From the NCBI GenBank assembly GCA_022575985.1, contig JAKSXM010000237.1:1754501-1818500 (forward strand): 64,000 nt of DNA, written 5' to 3'. The notes beneath the pieces are model-generated. The model did no database searches, was not told the DNA's origin, and saw nothing but the letters and a program-made list of their open reading frames with translations. Of this stretch, positions 1 to 9,850 are shown piece by piece. Every line of letters begins with the position of its first letter. The stretch's first letter is position 1. The position numbers and the translations under genes are program-made. The DNA is from Anagrus nilaparvatae (taxonomy: Eukaryota > Arthropoda > Insecta > Hymenoptera > Mymaridae).

Positions 1-620
1 CTTTGGCCTTGATAATATTTTCTTTTGCAATTTTTTGTACCTTATTTAATGTTGTTATTAGGTTAGTTAAATAAGCATCTTTAGTGCCTTCGTTTTCAAT
101 TGGCTTCTTGATTTCTAAGGTGTTCTAGCTAACCGTCCAAACATTAATTCAAAAGGAGTCGTTTTAGTGGATTAGTGCACCATAGAGTTGTAGGAAAATG
201 TTGCCAGCTCTACATAGTCATCCCAGTCATCCTCGTTGTCATTTACAAAGATTGTTAAGAATTGATCGAGGTTATGATGCACTATTTCCACAGGATTTGA
301 CCTTTGTGTATAAGCACATGTCCTTATCTGCTTGATTTTGAACTGCAAAGCTACGGCAGCAAATAGTTTTGACACAAAGTTTGCTCCCCTGTTTGAAACC
401 ACGGTTTTGGGAGCCCCAAACAATGTAATGTATCTCTTGACAAATGCATCAGCTACTGAACTGGCTTGTGAATCTGTTAATAATCTGGCACTGCAACACT
501 GTATTTGGTCAACGTATCCTGCATAGTAAAAATAACAGTATTTAAATTTTTAGTTGTAGTTAAAACCCCTACTATATCAATACTCAGGTTTTGCCCTGCT
601 TGAGTTGGAGTATCTGTAAT
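1..620 (-). pseudogene. Integrase catalytic core and start of C-terminal region (Ty3/Gypsy)
   Basis: The core is read in several frames. A first catalytic aspartate region (LSIDIVG) lies near 560-580. The second appears as VVSNRGANFVS near 370-400, where the usual Asp is Asn. The glutamate region (SNPVEIVHHNL) lies near 265-300. Downstream the frame continues as KTTPFELMFGRL near 135-170, a typical gypsy integrase continuation. It is broken by a TAG near 118 and by frameshifts. The D-to-N change at a catalytic position, added to the breaks, argues that it is inactive. The call is confident because all three catalytic neighbourhoods occur in order. Confidence 0.85.
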
Positions 621-836
621 CTACATTTTATTTTTAACTTTTCGTCTTACCAATTTTTTTAAATTACAGGTTAAACACTGCCTAATATAATCTTGATTTT
701 TATCTCTCATATTTTCCCAGCTGTATTTGGTTCTGAGACGTTTGAAAGTTTTCAAAAATGCATGATGACCAGAAACTAAAGTATCATGAGCTTCTTTAAT
801 CAAAGCCTCTCTTTCTGACGGATGCGGCACTTTCAC
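621..836 (-). pseudogene. Integrase N-terminal HHCC zinc-binding domain
   Basis: The 71-residue frame contains the His-His-Cys-Cys arrangement of retroviral-type integrases: EAHDTL, then SGHHAFLKT, then QCLTCNLKK, with the usual spacing and an aromatic/basic segment (LRTKYSWENM) between them. It sits directly upstream, on the minus strand, of the catalytic core and downstream of the pol linker. It ends at a stop at its 3' edge, so it is not continuous with the core. Confidence 0.85.
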
Positions 837-870
837 CTCTCCTAAAAAAACTATGATTTTTGTATCTTCA

Positions 871-1329
871 TTACCTTGGAGACTTAGTCTTTAGTTTTCT
901 AAGTATTTCCAACCACTCGATGAAATTAATCCTGTTTGATTTTGCTATGCTAAATGACTTGATTCCATATTCCTTCAACAGAACTTTTAAATTATTAAAT
1001 AATTTTGTCAAATTCTCACTTACCTCTGCCATGGAAACAGGATCACTTTCTCTAATAGGCAGTAAAATATGAGGCCTACTACCTATTTTAATTACTTTTA
1101 GTTCACCTACTATTAAATTTAAATTTTTTGGTATTTTATTTAAAGCATCAAGCTCTAAAGCGCCAGTGCAAGCAGGTTTACCGGAAGATGTTACGAAGTA
1201 GGCCCAGTTTTCCTTTCGCATGAAAATTTTGTCTCTGTTATAGATAAAATTATTCTCCTTCGCCAACTCTCTAAAATTATTCAATTCCGTAGTATTTAAG
1301 TCAGCATTTGCAAATAGCAAATCTTCCAA
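871..1329 (-). pseudogene. pol linker region between RNase H and integrase
   Basis: This 152-residue open segment has the stretch RPHILLPIRESDPVSMAEVS followed by GIKSFSIAKS. Such sequence is found between RNase H and integrase in gypsy-type pol polyproteins (family knowledge). It contains no catalytic motif. Its position between the RNase H tail and the HHCC domain fits. The run 1340-1640 upstream of it encodes a Glu/Lys/Ser-rich low-complexity spacer. Confidence 0.7.
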
Positions 1330-1649
1330 TACTTCGGGGTTATTTAATTCGTCTCCTACTACTTCAGAATTAAAATCGAAAGTATTATTTAAAAGTTCAC
1401 TGGTACCTGCTTCTCCTTCCTCTCCATTTTCACTTTTGCTTTCAGCTTTGTTTTCTCTTTCTTTTACTTGTTTTTCTCATTTTTTTCTTCTGCTAGGCAT
1501 TAATACTTCGATTGCCTCTTGATATTTTAAACTTTGTGCCCCTCTTCTAGTCTGCATTCTAGTTCTAAGTGTTAGTAAGCGCTTTTTCTTAGGTTGCCGT
1601 ATTTCTTCTTCCTGAAAAGTATATATACGAGATACTCTTACCGGTACGG

Positions 1650-1710
1650 CTTCGATATTTAACACTGGATTTCTTGAAAGTTCATCCGCGTTAACGTTAC
1701 TTGACCCGTC
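1650..1710 (-). pseudogene. C-terminal end of RNase H (NADELSRNP motif)
   Basis: The minus strand reads SSNVNADELSRNPVLN, matching the N-ADALSR-P end motif of Ty3/Gypsy RNase H. A TAA lies directly upstream in this frame at about 1711. The rest of RNase H and all of RT are absent. This is the right-hand side of an internal deletion. Confidence 0.8.
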
Positions 1711-1930
1711 TTAAAAAATAAAAATAATATTTTATTTGCATTTTTTAACGCTACAATTATTTTTTTCTTTAAACTACTGTCCCTACTTATTAATTGCTTA
1801 GCTGTTTTAACACTTTTACAATTCTTTTTACTTTTAACTTTTACTTTTAGAGTAGGAGAATTTTTTCTTTTAACCTTTTTTCCCTCTCTTACAACCTGAA
1901 CTATAGAATCGTCCTTGTCTTCTCCGTCCT
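1711..1930 (-). pseudogene. Lysine-rich post-protease linker at the deletion junction
   Basis: Between the protease and the RNase H tail the minus strand encodes an acidic then Lys-rich run (EDGEDKDDS, KVKVKSKKN) without an RT motif. No fingers or palm motifs and no YxDD box are visible in any frame, so RT was removed here. The exact junction cannot be placed without an intact relative. Confidence 0.6.
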
Positions 1931-2353
1931 CTACTTCTTCTTCTTATAATACCTCTTTATTGGACTGGAAGGGGTATTTTTTCCTTGAAGCAATAAACAT
2001 CGTTCATCAAAATATAGACCTGCCTTGTTGCCGTCTAAAAACTTGTTTCCTATGAGCCCTGTTTCTTGAATTGGAAAATTATTTTCTACTACATGAAATT
2101 TTGTTAAAATTCCGCAAATTTTAAATTCTATACTTCCTAATGACTTGACTTCAGGGTCTGAAATTCCAATTAGCTTAACTATTTCATTTTTACAAATTTT
2201 TACCTTATCTGGAACTGCTTTTTGCTTCAATAGATTTGCGCTGGCTCCTGAATCCAAGAGGTTGTCAATTTTTTTACCTAGGCTAGCAGAAGATAAGACG
2301 ACTTTTGGCGAGTTGCTATTTCGACTTAGGTGGATTGTGTGTTCCATGTACAT
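1931..2353 (-). pseudogene. Retroviral-type aspartic protease
   Basis: The 140-residue frame has the active-site signature LLDSGASANLL at about residues 32-42, then a hydrophobic flap region and the second conserved element GLIGNKFLDG near residue 100. Length and order match a single-domain retropepsin. In such elements it matures Gag-Pol after dimerisation. It follows the Gag zinc knuckle on the same strand. A C-terminal run of Tyr and Lys residues leads into the linker. The frame itself is intact, but the element around it is dead. Confidence 0.85.
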
Positions 2354-2442
2354 GGAGCCTCCCGATTCACGCCGATCGGTTGGCTGTTGCTGTTTCCCTG
2401 ATTAATTTCTTCTGCCCTTCCTACATTGGCAGGCCTTGATCT

Positions 2443-2484
2443 GCAAAAACGACTTGTATGCCCTTTTTTCTTACAGCTGCTGCA
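2443..2484 (-). pseudogene. Gag CCHC zinc knuckle
   Basis: The minus strand reads CSSCKKKGHTSRFC, a canonical C-x2-C-x4-H-x4-C nucleocapsid knuckle. About 28 residues upstream, in the same frame, is a second degenerate knuckle (HCSKNAHVKENC) that has lost its first Cys. Two knuckles are usual in Gag nucleocapsid and bind the RNA genome. Confidence 0.85.
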
Positions 2485-2659
2485 TTCCATTTGCTGACGC
2501 TTAATTAAACACTCCGGTTTTTTCGGATTTCCCGGATTGCTCGAACAATTCTCCTTGACATGAGCATTCTTTGAACAATGGCCCTCTATTTTTCTTCACA
2601 TTAGCCTGTTGCTTTCTCCCCTCTACGAATTTTGGCAACTCCGGGCATAAAAGAGTCTA

Positions 2660-3327
2660 AGGCATAAAAAACAGTAATTATTATTTGGTGTAGTATGCGT
2701 GCTTACGACTTTTATTTCTTCTGTTTTCGATGTTTTCGCCTCTTCATACGAGCACGATTCCCTCTCTACCACTATAGTCTCGTTGAGAGTATCTGCGAAT
2801 TAGCATACGGCATTAACCTTGTTCTTATCTCCGTTCTCATACCTTTCAAAAAGAAACGAAGCATGTCTCTGTCTAAAATGGCGTCTTCCAATGGTCTCCC
2901 CTCCAATACCGCCGCCTTTTTTATCTTTCTTCCTAGCTCTTTTGTGTTCTTGGCAAATAATACAACTTTCTCTTTCTCTCCTTGTCGTACCTTCGCTAAA
3001 TCCCCTCCTAGCTCGTGCGACGTTTTGGGATTTCCTAAGGAGAATTCCACAAAGTCAATGACCTCTTGTATGGAGCGGAAATTGTGTCCAATAGCTGCCT
3101 TCGCTGCCTCTCTTTTTAGCCTTAACAGAATTAACGGTGCTACCTTGCTTTCGTTTTCTGGGGGTATCATACCTTTCGCCCTGCCACACCCGATTACGAA
3201 ATTTTCCACATCTTCTTGTGAACCGGTGAATTCTGGAATGATGTTGATTGTATCTTTTATCGAGAATGGCCTTATCTATGATAATGATGAATTTTGTGAA
3301 TATGTTGCCCCAGTAAATCCATTATCT
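2660..3327 (-). pseudogene. Gag capsid-like protein, N-terminus lost
   Basis: The open stretch 2772-3209 contains ENFVIGCGRAKGMIPPEN and KREAAKAAIGHNFRSIQEV, typical of gypsy Gag capsid segments, and continues upstream in frame through PEFTGSQEDV to about 3270. A frame change follows near 3290, and an inverted-repeat element begins at 3327, so the Gag start is missing. Capsid forms the particle shell. The reverse strand here is also open but is only a shadow. Confidence 0.75.
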
Positions 3328-3972
3328 GAAAACTGTTATCTTAGTTAATCCTATAAAAATGTGATTTACTGATTGCATATTATATGCAAATAAAGTATTT
3401 TCTTCCCATTTAACCCCTATATTAAGGTTTCAATTAGCCCAAAATAAGGTTTGAACTACCCCAAATATCACAAAAAATAGTATAATTTGTTAAATATGAT
3501 GTTTAACAAAGTTATTGCTTATATTTGATTTAAGATATGATTATTTTACAAAAGAAAGCAAAATATACAACCCCTAGAAATGAAAACCACCCCCTTATTT
3601 TATTTTAACCCTTAAATTTAATATTAATTTATTAAAGAAATAAAATAAGGCCCTTAAATTTAATATTAATTTACTAAAGAAATAAAAGAAGGGTTGTAAT
3701 AAAATAAGGGGGTGGTTTACATTCCTAGGGGTTGTATATTTTGCTTTCTTTTGTAAAATAATCATCTTACATCAAATATAAGCAATAACTTTGTTAAACA
3801 TCATATTTAACAAATTATACTATTTTTCGTGATATTTGGGGTAGTTCAACCCTTATTTTGGGCTAATTGAAATCTTAATATAGGGGTTCAATGGGAAGAA
3901 AATACTTTATTTACATATAATATGCAATCAGGAAATCACATTTTTAGAGAACTAACTAAGATAACAGTTTTC
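3327..3972. mobile_element. Foldback (long inverted repeat) element, 0.65 kb
   Basis: The ends read TGAAAACTGTTATCTTAGTT and its near complement. The arms, about 3327-3620 and 3690-3972, pair almost throughout; the AACCCCTA and AACCACCCCCTTATTTTA blocks appear in both. The centre holds two copies of a TTTAATATTAATTTA segment. No open frame is present. It truncates the Gag sequence on its left. Confidence 0.8.
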
Positions 3973-4113
3973 GTGCGCACCCATGACTCCGATCGGGCTC
4001 AAAATTAAAAAAACAAAACTATATATTTTTTTTTTTCGTGTAACACCTCATTCTATTCCATTAAAGTACTGATATCTGAAAATATTGTAACCAGTGAATT
4101 TCACTACCATTAT
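3973..4113 (-). repeat. Fragment of the 156-bp repeat family plus a shared 27-bp motif
   Basis: It starts with a motif (GTGCGCACCCATGACTCCGA, then TCGGGCT) that recurs at 9822-9848. It continues with a unit resembling the 45.3-46.5 kb tandem repeats (AACACCTCATT, AAAGTACTGATATCTG). The LINE to the right appears to have landed in this repeat. Confidence 0.55.
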
Positions 4114-4525
4114 GGAATTATTATTATTATTATTATCAATCTTTATTTGCCAACTACAAAAATATATTCAATACACTCAATTGTCAATTATATACATAAT
4201 AAAATAATACATAAATCAATAGATATTAATAAATTTACAATATATAAGAATAAAAATTTAAACTTTTACTTTTCTTTTTCTTTTTTTTTTTTTTTTTACT
4301 TAAACTAAAACTAAATAAAAGAAAATTTACAATAACTAGTTAAAGAAATAATACTGAATGGTTATAAAATATAATCTGTACATAAATATAGTTATATAAA
4401 AGAAAATTTACAATAAAATGACTATTTAAAAGTTAACTGTTAATAGTAAATAAGTAAATAGTTAAATAGTAAACATCAATAATACATAGTCAATTTCAAG
4501 ATGATTGTTGCAAATGCCACCAGCA

Positions 4526-7379
4526 CTATTGTTCATTCTCTAATTTATGAAAGTAAAGTCTGATACTCTTTTTAAAACGAGAATAGGATGGTAAATCCCT
4601 TATACAGGGGGGAATCGAATTCCATTGATTCGCATACTTTACTTGAAAAGAGTATAGACCCCAGTCAGTGGGTACTGTGGTAACCTTAAGGTCTTTACGG
4701 GGGCCTCTGGTAGGTTTGTCTGATTTGTATGGTTCAAATAAAGTGCATAATAAAGGAGGTTCTCTCATACGCACAATTCTATACATAATAAGGGATGCAA
4801 AGTAGTCAGTTCTGGTCACGTTAAGCATCCAACCAAGACGCTTCCTGTATGATGTAATGTGTTCTTGTCGTCTCAAACCAAAAATGTACCTAATACCTGA
4901 ATTAGTGAGTCTCTGTAATTGCCCACTCAGTTCATTAGAAATATCAGAATAAACTGCTGAGCAGTAATCCAAATGGGGAATCACAAGAGACTCAATGAGG
5001 CGCTTACGAAGTGCTTCAGAGGTACAAGATTTGATGAGCCTAAGACCATACAATATGCTATTTACTTTCTTGGTCACCTTTGTCATTTGAGGACGCCAAG
5101 ACAAACAAGAGTCTAAGGTGATACCAAGACTGACAACCTCATCCACAAAGGGAACACAAGCACCACTATCATTGATAACAATTTTTGAAATATTTAATTT
5201 CTTAAATGAATTAACTGTGGTAGAAGAACCAAAAACAATCGCTTGTGTTTTCTTTATGTTTATAGATAAGTTATTTGCATTAGCCCATGTCGCCACTTTT
5301 ATGGATCGTTCCGAAAGGTATGCAATACCTTGTTCAATCTGGTCAGTGGGAACTTGGACATATATCTGTAGATCATCCGCGTATAATAGTCTGAAAGTTA
5401 TGTCATCACTTAAGTGGTCTTTAAGATCGTTCATGTAAATACAAAAGAGGAGTGGCCCAAGAACGGATCCCTGGGGCACTCCAGTATTTATATCGCGGAA
5501 AGTTGATGTTATAGATTTTGATGACACACACATTGATCGTCCACAGAGGTATGACCAAAACCAAGATAATGATGATTTCGAAAAACCAATATCCCTGAGT
5601 TTTTTAAGAAGTTTAGATGGAGAAACATTATCGAAGGCCTTCGAAAAATCAAACTGCAATAACAGTGTGGCAAGCCTCTTGTCCATACCCATGCGAATAT
5701 CATCAGCAAGCTTTATCAGTACTGACTGAGTGCTGTGATTCTTCCTAAACCCTGCTTGGAAAGAATCCAGGATTTTATGTCTAGACAAGAAGCCTACTAC
5801 CTGATCATGAGCCAACTTCTCAAGGACCTTTGACAAAAAGCATAATAATGCAACGGGGCGAAAATCTGATGGCGAAGATGGTATCGCTACTTTTTTCAAC
5901 GCTAAAATTCGTGACTTTTTCCAGGCTATTGGAAAAACTCCTTGTGCTAGTGATACGTTAAAAAGCTTGGTGAGAAAAGGAGCTATGGTTGGGAGGGCTT
6001 TCGCAACAATGCTTTGAGGAATTCCATCATCACCTCTAGCCTGTGAACGGAAATGAGCAACAGCTAATATTACCTCATTTTTAGTGACTTCCTTGAATGC
6101 AAAACCATCAGGAGTAGCACTATTGATGATATTTCAGGAATCATCAGGATTTTCATGAGGGGAAATACAGATGTTAGATAAATAAGCATTGAGCTCTTCA
6201 GGCAGGAAGCCATGTAGAGCATCATTTGGCTTAGGTAGTAGTCCCAAATTACGCATCTCCTTCCAAAAGTTTTTATTCTCATCCAAAGTACTGCAAATAC
6301 GATTGTGCATGTATGCACAACGAGCTATTTCCGACTGTTCCTCATATAAATCCGCCAGTTTAAGAAATTCATTAAGCAAAGTCCTAGACCCTGTTCTTTT
6401 ATAACGTCTGTTAGTTGAGTCACGTTTTGATTTTAGCAATCGAAGTTCAGAATTCATCCAGGGATATGTGGATTTACGTTGATCAATAGTTTTGTCCGGA
6501 GCAAGTATGTCAATAGTGGTCTGAATATTATTTGTAAGTTTGTTCAGCCCTAGTTCAACGTCAAACTGATCATCATTTACCAAATAAGAAGACCAGTCTA
6601 ATTTATTTAAATGTTGATTAAGTTCGTGCGAGGTGACCTTACTGAAGCATTTGTAGGTGTAAGTACCCTTAGGGGGAGTGGGATAAAAAATTTCAATAGT
6701 AACCGATATTAATTCATGCCTACTTGGATAAGTAGGTAAATTATGGTCATAGTCAAGAATATAGTCACAATTGTCAACAAAAATCGAGTCAATCCAAGTG
6801 TCAGCTTTACCACCATGATGCGAGGGACCTGTGTCTACCAATTTAAGTGATAATTCATTCATAAGATCCATCAAGAACGTAGCATCTGAGTCCTTTGTAT
6901 CACTTAAATTGGCATTCCAATCACCAATAATTACCTTATGACTAAAGTCTGAACAGTAAGTACGTAAATATTGAAAGAGTTGCATATCAGATGTAATAGA
7001 AACGTCGGGGGGACGATAAACTAATGCAATTAGAGTGGGGGTAGAGTTACCTTCCCAAACTGAACATAACAAGTATTCTGGTTTCATGGGTTTACCATAC
7101 TGTTCAGTTTTTGATGAACACAAAACCTTTGCCTTTGTTTTCTCTTATGTAAATGGCTATGCCACCACCTTGTGTGTTGCGGTCCTGTCTCAAAACACTG
7201 TAGCCAGAAATATCAATAATGTGGTTATTAATTTGAGGACCAAAACGAGTTTCAGCAATACACATAACGTCATAGGAGTTATCAGATGATAAAAAATTTC
7301 TAAATTCACACATGTGCTTTTTTAATGAAGTGGCATTCAAGAAGCCAACTTTGAGGCCAGAAGGTTTTGAGTTGGACAC
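4526..7379 (-). pseudogene. LINE ORF2: endonuclease plus reverse transcriptase, two lesions
   Basis: Endonuclease motifs occur in order: FLNATSLKKH, CIAETRFGP, GGGIAIYIR, VYRPPD, IGDWNANL, DTWIDSIF and SRHELISV. The RT has [40 protein letters not shown] and the catalytic YADD, then a thumb-like C-terminus. A one-base frameshift at about 7123-7127 and one in-frame TGA at 6134-6136 interrupt it; both sides of the TGA are in the same frame. The enzyme nicks DNA and primes cDNA synthesis at the nick. No ATG precedes the first endonuclease motif. Confidence 0.9.
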
Positions 7380-7397
7380 AGATCCTGAGATTGATTG

Positions 7398-9011
7398 TCA
7401 ATTTGTATCACGTAATTGATTGTCATTACAATGAGAAATATGTCTAATATTTTGATATTTAATTAGATCATGTAAGTCAGTTTCAGAGCGAACCTCATGC
7501 GCTCTCATCCCCTCCCTCCATCTCACTAAGAATCTACCAGAATTATACCAATTAAATTTAAAACCTAAGGAAGATGCTGTTTCTTTGACAGTTATATATT
7601 TTAATCGTTCAATAGGAGATAATGTTTCATTCACAAAAATCTTCCTATCAGGTAACAAAGTAGCTATTTCAGAGTTTAAAATTGATATATCCAAGTCCCT
7701 GGTAGAAAAATAATTGTGAATTCTCTTCGCCCTCATAATTAATTGGACTAATTCTGGCTTTGCCAGAGTGATAATGAAGGATGGGTATTTGATAGCAGGA
7801 AGCTGCTCAGTTATATTGCTAATACTAGTGAAACGTACTCCACAACTGTCTGATTGGTTGAGAGAAGGGAGTAGCGCTTTTAAAATGGAATAAGAAATAC
7901 AGCGCAAGTTAATTTCATTGTTGATTTCCATAAAACCTGGTATAAATAGTTCCCTTTTCTCAACAGACACAGCATCTGTGGATTGACTAAGTAAAGGGGA
8001 GAGTGTAGGTGCTGCAGAGGGTGTGACAGCATATGTCTCAATACTATTGCACACAGTACTCTGATGTCTACTATTCGCTATGTTACTATTATAAAAATTA
8101 TTCTTCATATTATTATTATTTTTACTGTTGTAAATAGTTACTGTATCTATTTTGGAAGTATGTGTGTTAAGAGTGTGTGTTTTTTGGTTATGTTCATTGT
8201 TTTTTGTGTCCAAAATATGTAGTTGTTGTTCATTTTTAGAAAGATTGTTATTACTAATATTAAAATTTTTCATAAAATTACTTAAATTATTGTTATTATC
8301 ATTAAAATTTGTTATAAAATTATTATTTGATACCGCTGATTGTGTAGAGTTGCTTTGATTGATGGTGGCTGAAGAAAATTTTTGTCTGGGCATATTAAAA
8401 GTTGAGAGTAGTTCATCCCTCAGTGAGTTAACAAGGCCCACAAGTCGCTGATTCTCTTGCTTTAAGAAGTTTATTTGCGTGTTGTTATTTGTGCATAATA
8501 TCTTAAGTTCATTCACTGATTCATTTAATTTATCAATATATTTCTGATAGTCCAGTTGAGAAATAACAGTGCCTGTAGTGTTGTTAACTGAGTTAGTTTC
8601 TGTGGGAGAACCACGACTCTTAGCGTCCCGCCCTGTAGTATGTAAAGTAATGCAAGGAGGTGTGTCAACTTGGGTGGCAGAGCCACGCCCACCAATAGTA
8701 GTTTTTGATTGGCTACTATGACGTTTGTTGGTAAGACTGGTGGGGACTATAGAATTTATAGAATTTCGCTTACCTGCCTTGCAAATTGAACATATTAATC
8801 GTGATTCTTTATTAATTTTATTGTCAATTGTATCAACAGTATTATTTGCAATAGAAGTGGAAGAACAACTGTTGGTGGAGTGCACATTTTTACAGCAGAT
8901 GATGCAATTAACTAGAGGATTTCCTTTTCTACCTTGTAAATTGCAAACTCTGCAGAGTTTGTATACACGAGTTTTCTTAATGGCGTTGGCATAGCTGTTA
9001 TTTAGTGCCAT
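7398..9011 (-). CDS. LINE ORF1 protein with PHD-like zinc finger
   Basis: A 537-residue open frame from an ATG at 9009-9011. Residues 20-81 carry Cys/His pairs (CRVCNLQGRKG, NCIICCKNVHS, then ICSICKAG) in a PHD-finger-like order. A coiled-coil segment (YIDKLNESVNELKILC to LRDELL) lies around residues 155-200. An Asn-rich low-complexity stretch follows, then a C-terminal domain of about 180 residues with FIPGFMEINNEINL and TLLPDRKIFVNETL that may be RNA binding. ORF1 proteins of this clade bind the element RNA (family knowledge). It ends in TGA at 7398-7400, in the same frame as the following endonuclease. Confidence 0.8.
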   Translation of the reverse strand: MALNNSYANAIKKTRVYKLCRVCNLQGRKGNPLVNCIICCKNVHSTNSCSSTSIANNTVDTIDNKINKESRLICSICKAGKRNSINSIVPTSLTNKRHSSQSKTTIGGRGSATQVDTPPCITLHTTGRDAKSRGSPTETNSVNNTTGTVISQLDYQKYIDKLNESVNELKILCTNNNTQINFLKQENQRLVGLVNSLRDELLSTFNMPRQKFSSATINQSNSTQSAVSNNNFITNFNDNNNNLSNFMKNFNISNNNLSKNEQQLHILDTKNNEHNQKTHTLNTHTSKIDTVTIYNSKNNNNMKNNFYNSNIANSRHQSTVCNSIETYAVTPSAAPTLSPLLSQSTDAVSVEKRELFIPGFMEINNEINLRCISYSILKALLPSLNQSDSCGVRFTSISNITEQLPAIKYPSFIITLAKPELVQLIMRAKRIHNYFSTRDLDISILNSEIATLLPDRKIFVNETLSPIERLKYITVKETASSLGFKFNWYNSGRFLVRWREGMRAHEVRSETDLHDLIKYQNIRHISHCNDNQLRDTN

Positions 9012-9060
9012 CTTACGAGTGGTTGGAAGAGCATATAAGATGTACAGTTGATAAAACAGA

Positions 9061-9529
9061 TGATAATATTATAATATTTCCCACCAAAACTGTTCTAGTT
9101 AAGTTAATTAATAAAGTGCAATAATTGCAATATTGCAGTAACTTGCACTACACTAGAGTTATGCTATCCACTTATGCAAGATAATTTTGCGCAAAAAAAA
9201 AAAAAAAAAAAAAAAAAAAGGTACTGTGTAACAACAAGTACTTTAACGATATCACAGCAGCGGTAGGTTATGTTGTTTTGTTGTTGTCAAAGTTTAGCAA
9301 TTATATATAAAATAATAGCTTAATTATAAAAACTTATTGCACATCACACAGCCAAAAGTTTAATTATTTATTGCATACAATATCTTGATAGTTGTAATTT
9401 TTAAATTATATATACTGATTTTATGTAAATAAAGCAGAGCAACTTATTGTATGATGTTCTCACTACCGCCGCGCACGCGCATTTGGAATTAGGACCTAAT
9501 TTTTTTTTCAAAAATATTTTCATTAAAAC
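9061..9529. other. AT-rich stretch with 28-bp poly(A)
   Basis: No gene. A poly(A) run occupies about 9194-9220. The rest is unremarkable AT-rich DNA. It may include the LINE 5' end, whose exact border is not visible. Confidence 0.5.
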
Positions 9530-9850
9530 ATCTTAAAACTACTTTTTTTTTTTAATTTGGTGGTAACACCTCATTTATTTCCATGAAAGTACTTATATTT
9601 GAAAGGATGATTTTTACTCGATATCTCGAATCTGATACTTAGTTTTTTGAAAATCTTTTTCCTATAATTTTTTGGATCTGATACCGAATTTTTTCAAAAC
9701 TTTTTTCTCAAAATTAAAAAAAAAAAAATTAAAAAAACTGTAATATTTTTTTTTTTGAGTAATACTTCATTTAGTTCCATGAAAGTACTTGGGCATATCC
9801 ATTTCTTTTCATACAAAAGTGTGCGCACCCATGACTCCGATCGGGCTTAA
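9530..9850 (-). repeat. Two degenerate 156-bp-family units and the shared 27-bp motif
   Basis: Units reading CACCTCATTTATTTCCATGA, AAGTACTTATATTTGAAAG and GATATCTCGAATCTGATACT match the minus-oriented array at 45.2-46.5 kb. They are followed by a copy of the GTGCGCACCCATGACTCCGA motif also present at 3973. Confidence 0.65.

Larger units (their letters stand above)
1..3327 (-). mobile_element. Ty3/Gypsy LTR retrotransposon remnant, RT deleted
   Basis: Read on the minus strand the order is Gag, CCHC knuckle, aspartic protease, RNase H tail, pol linker, HHCC zinc domain, integrase core, which is Ty3/Gypsy order. The window starts inside the integrase C-terminal region, so the 3' LTR lies outside. 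The Gag end is cut at about 3327 by an inverted-repeat element. Only about 220 bp separate the protease from the RNase H tail, so roughly 1.5 kb of RT and RNase H is missing. Several frameshifts and stops make it non-functional. No LTR is visible. Confidence 0.85.
4114..9060 (-). mobile_element. CR1/Jockey-type LINE, nearly full length
   Basis: A minus-strand non-LTR retrotransposon: 5' region near 9012-9060, ORF1 at 7398-9011, ORF2 at 4526-7379, 3' UTR at 4140-4525, and a 3' tail of (TAA)n type at 4114-4137. ORF1 has a PHD-like zinc finger and ORF2 has an apurinic-type endonuclease and an RT, as in CR1/Jockey-clade elements. No target duplication was recognised, which fits many CR1 elements. 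The few lesions suggest recent activity. Confidence 0.85.

Noticed and set aside
2695..3348. 217-codon plus-strand frame over Gag
   Set aside because: It is antisense to a recognisable Gag frame and has no protein features of its own; it also runs into the foldback element.
1..3972. The 3327-3972 inverted repeat as an LTR of the Gypsy element
   Set aside because: It is a foldback with inverted, not direct, symmetry, and there is no second copy or primer-binding site.
5118..5709. Plus- and minus-strand frames overlapping LINE ORF2
   Set aside because: Alternative frames of the RT; the main frame has all RT motifs.
8152..8358. Leucine-rich plus-strand frame
   Set aside because: Complement of the Asn-rich low-complexity part of ORF1.
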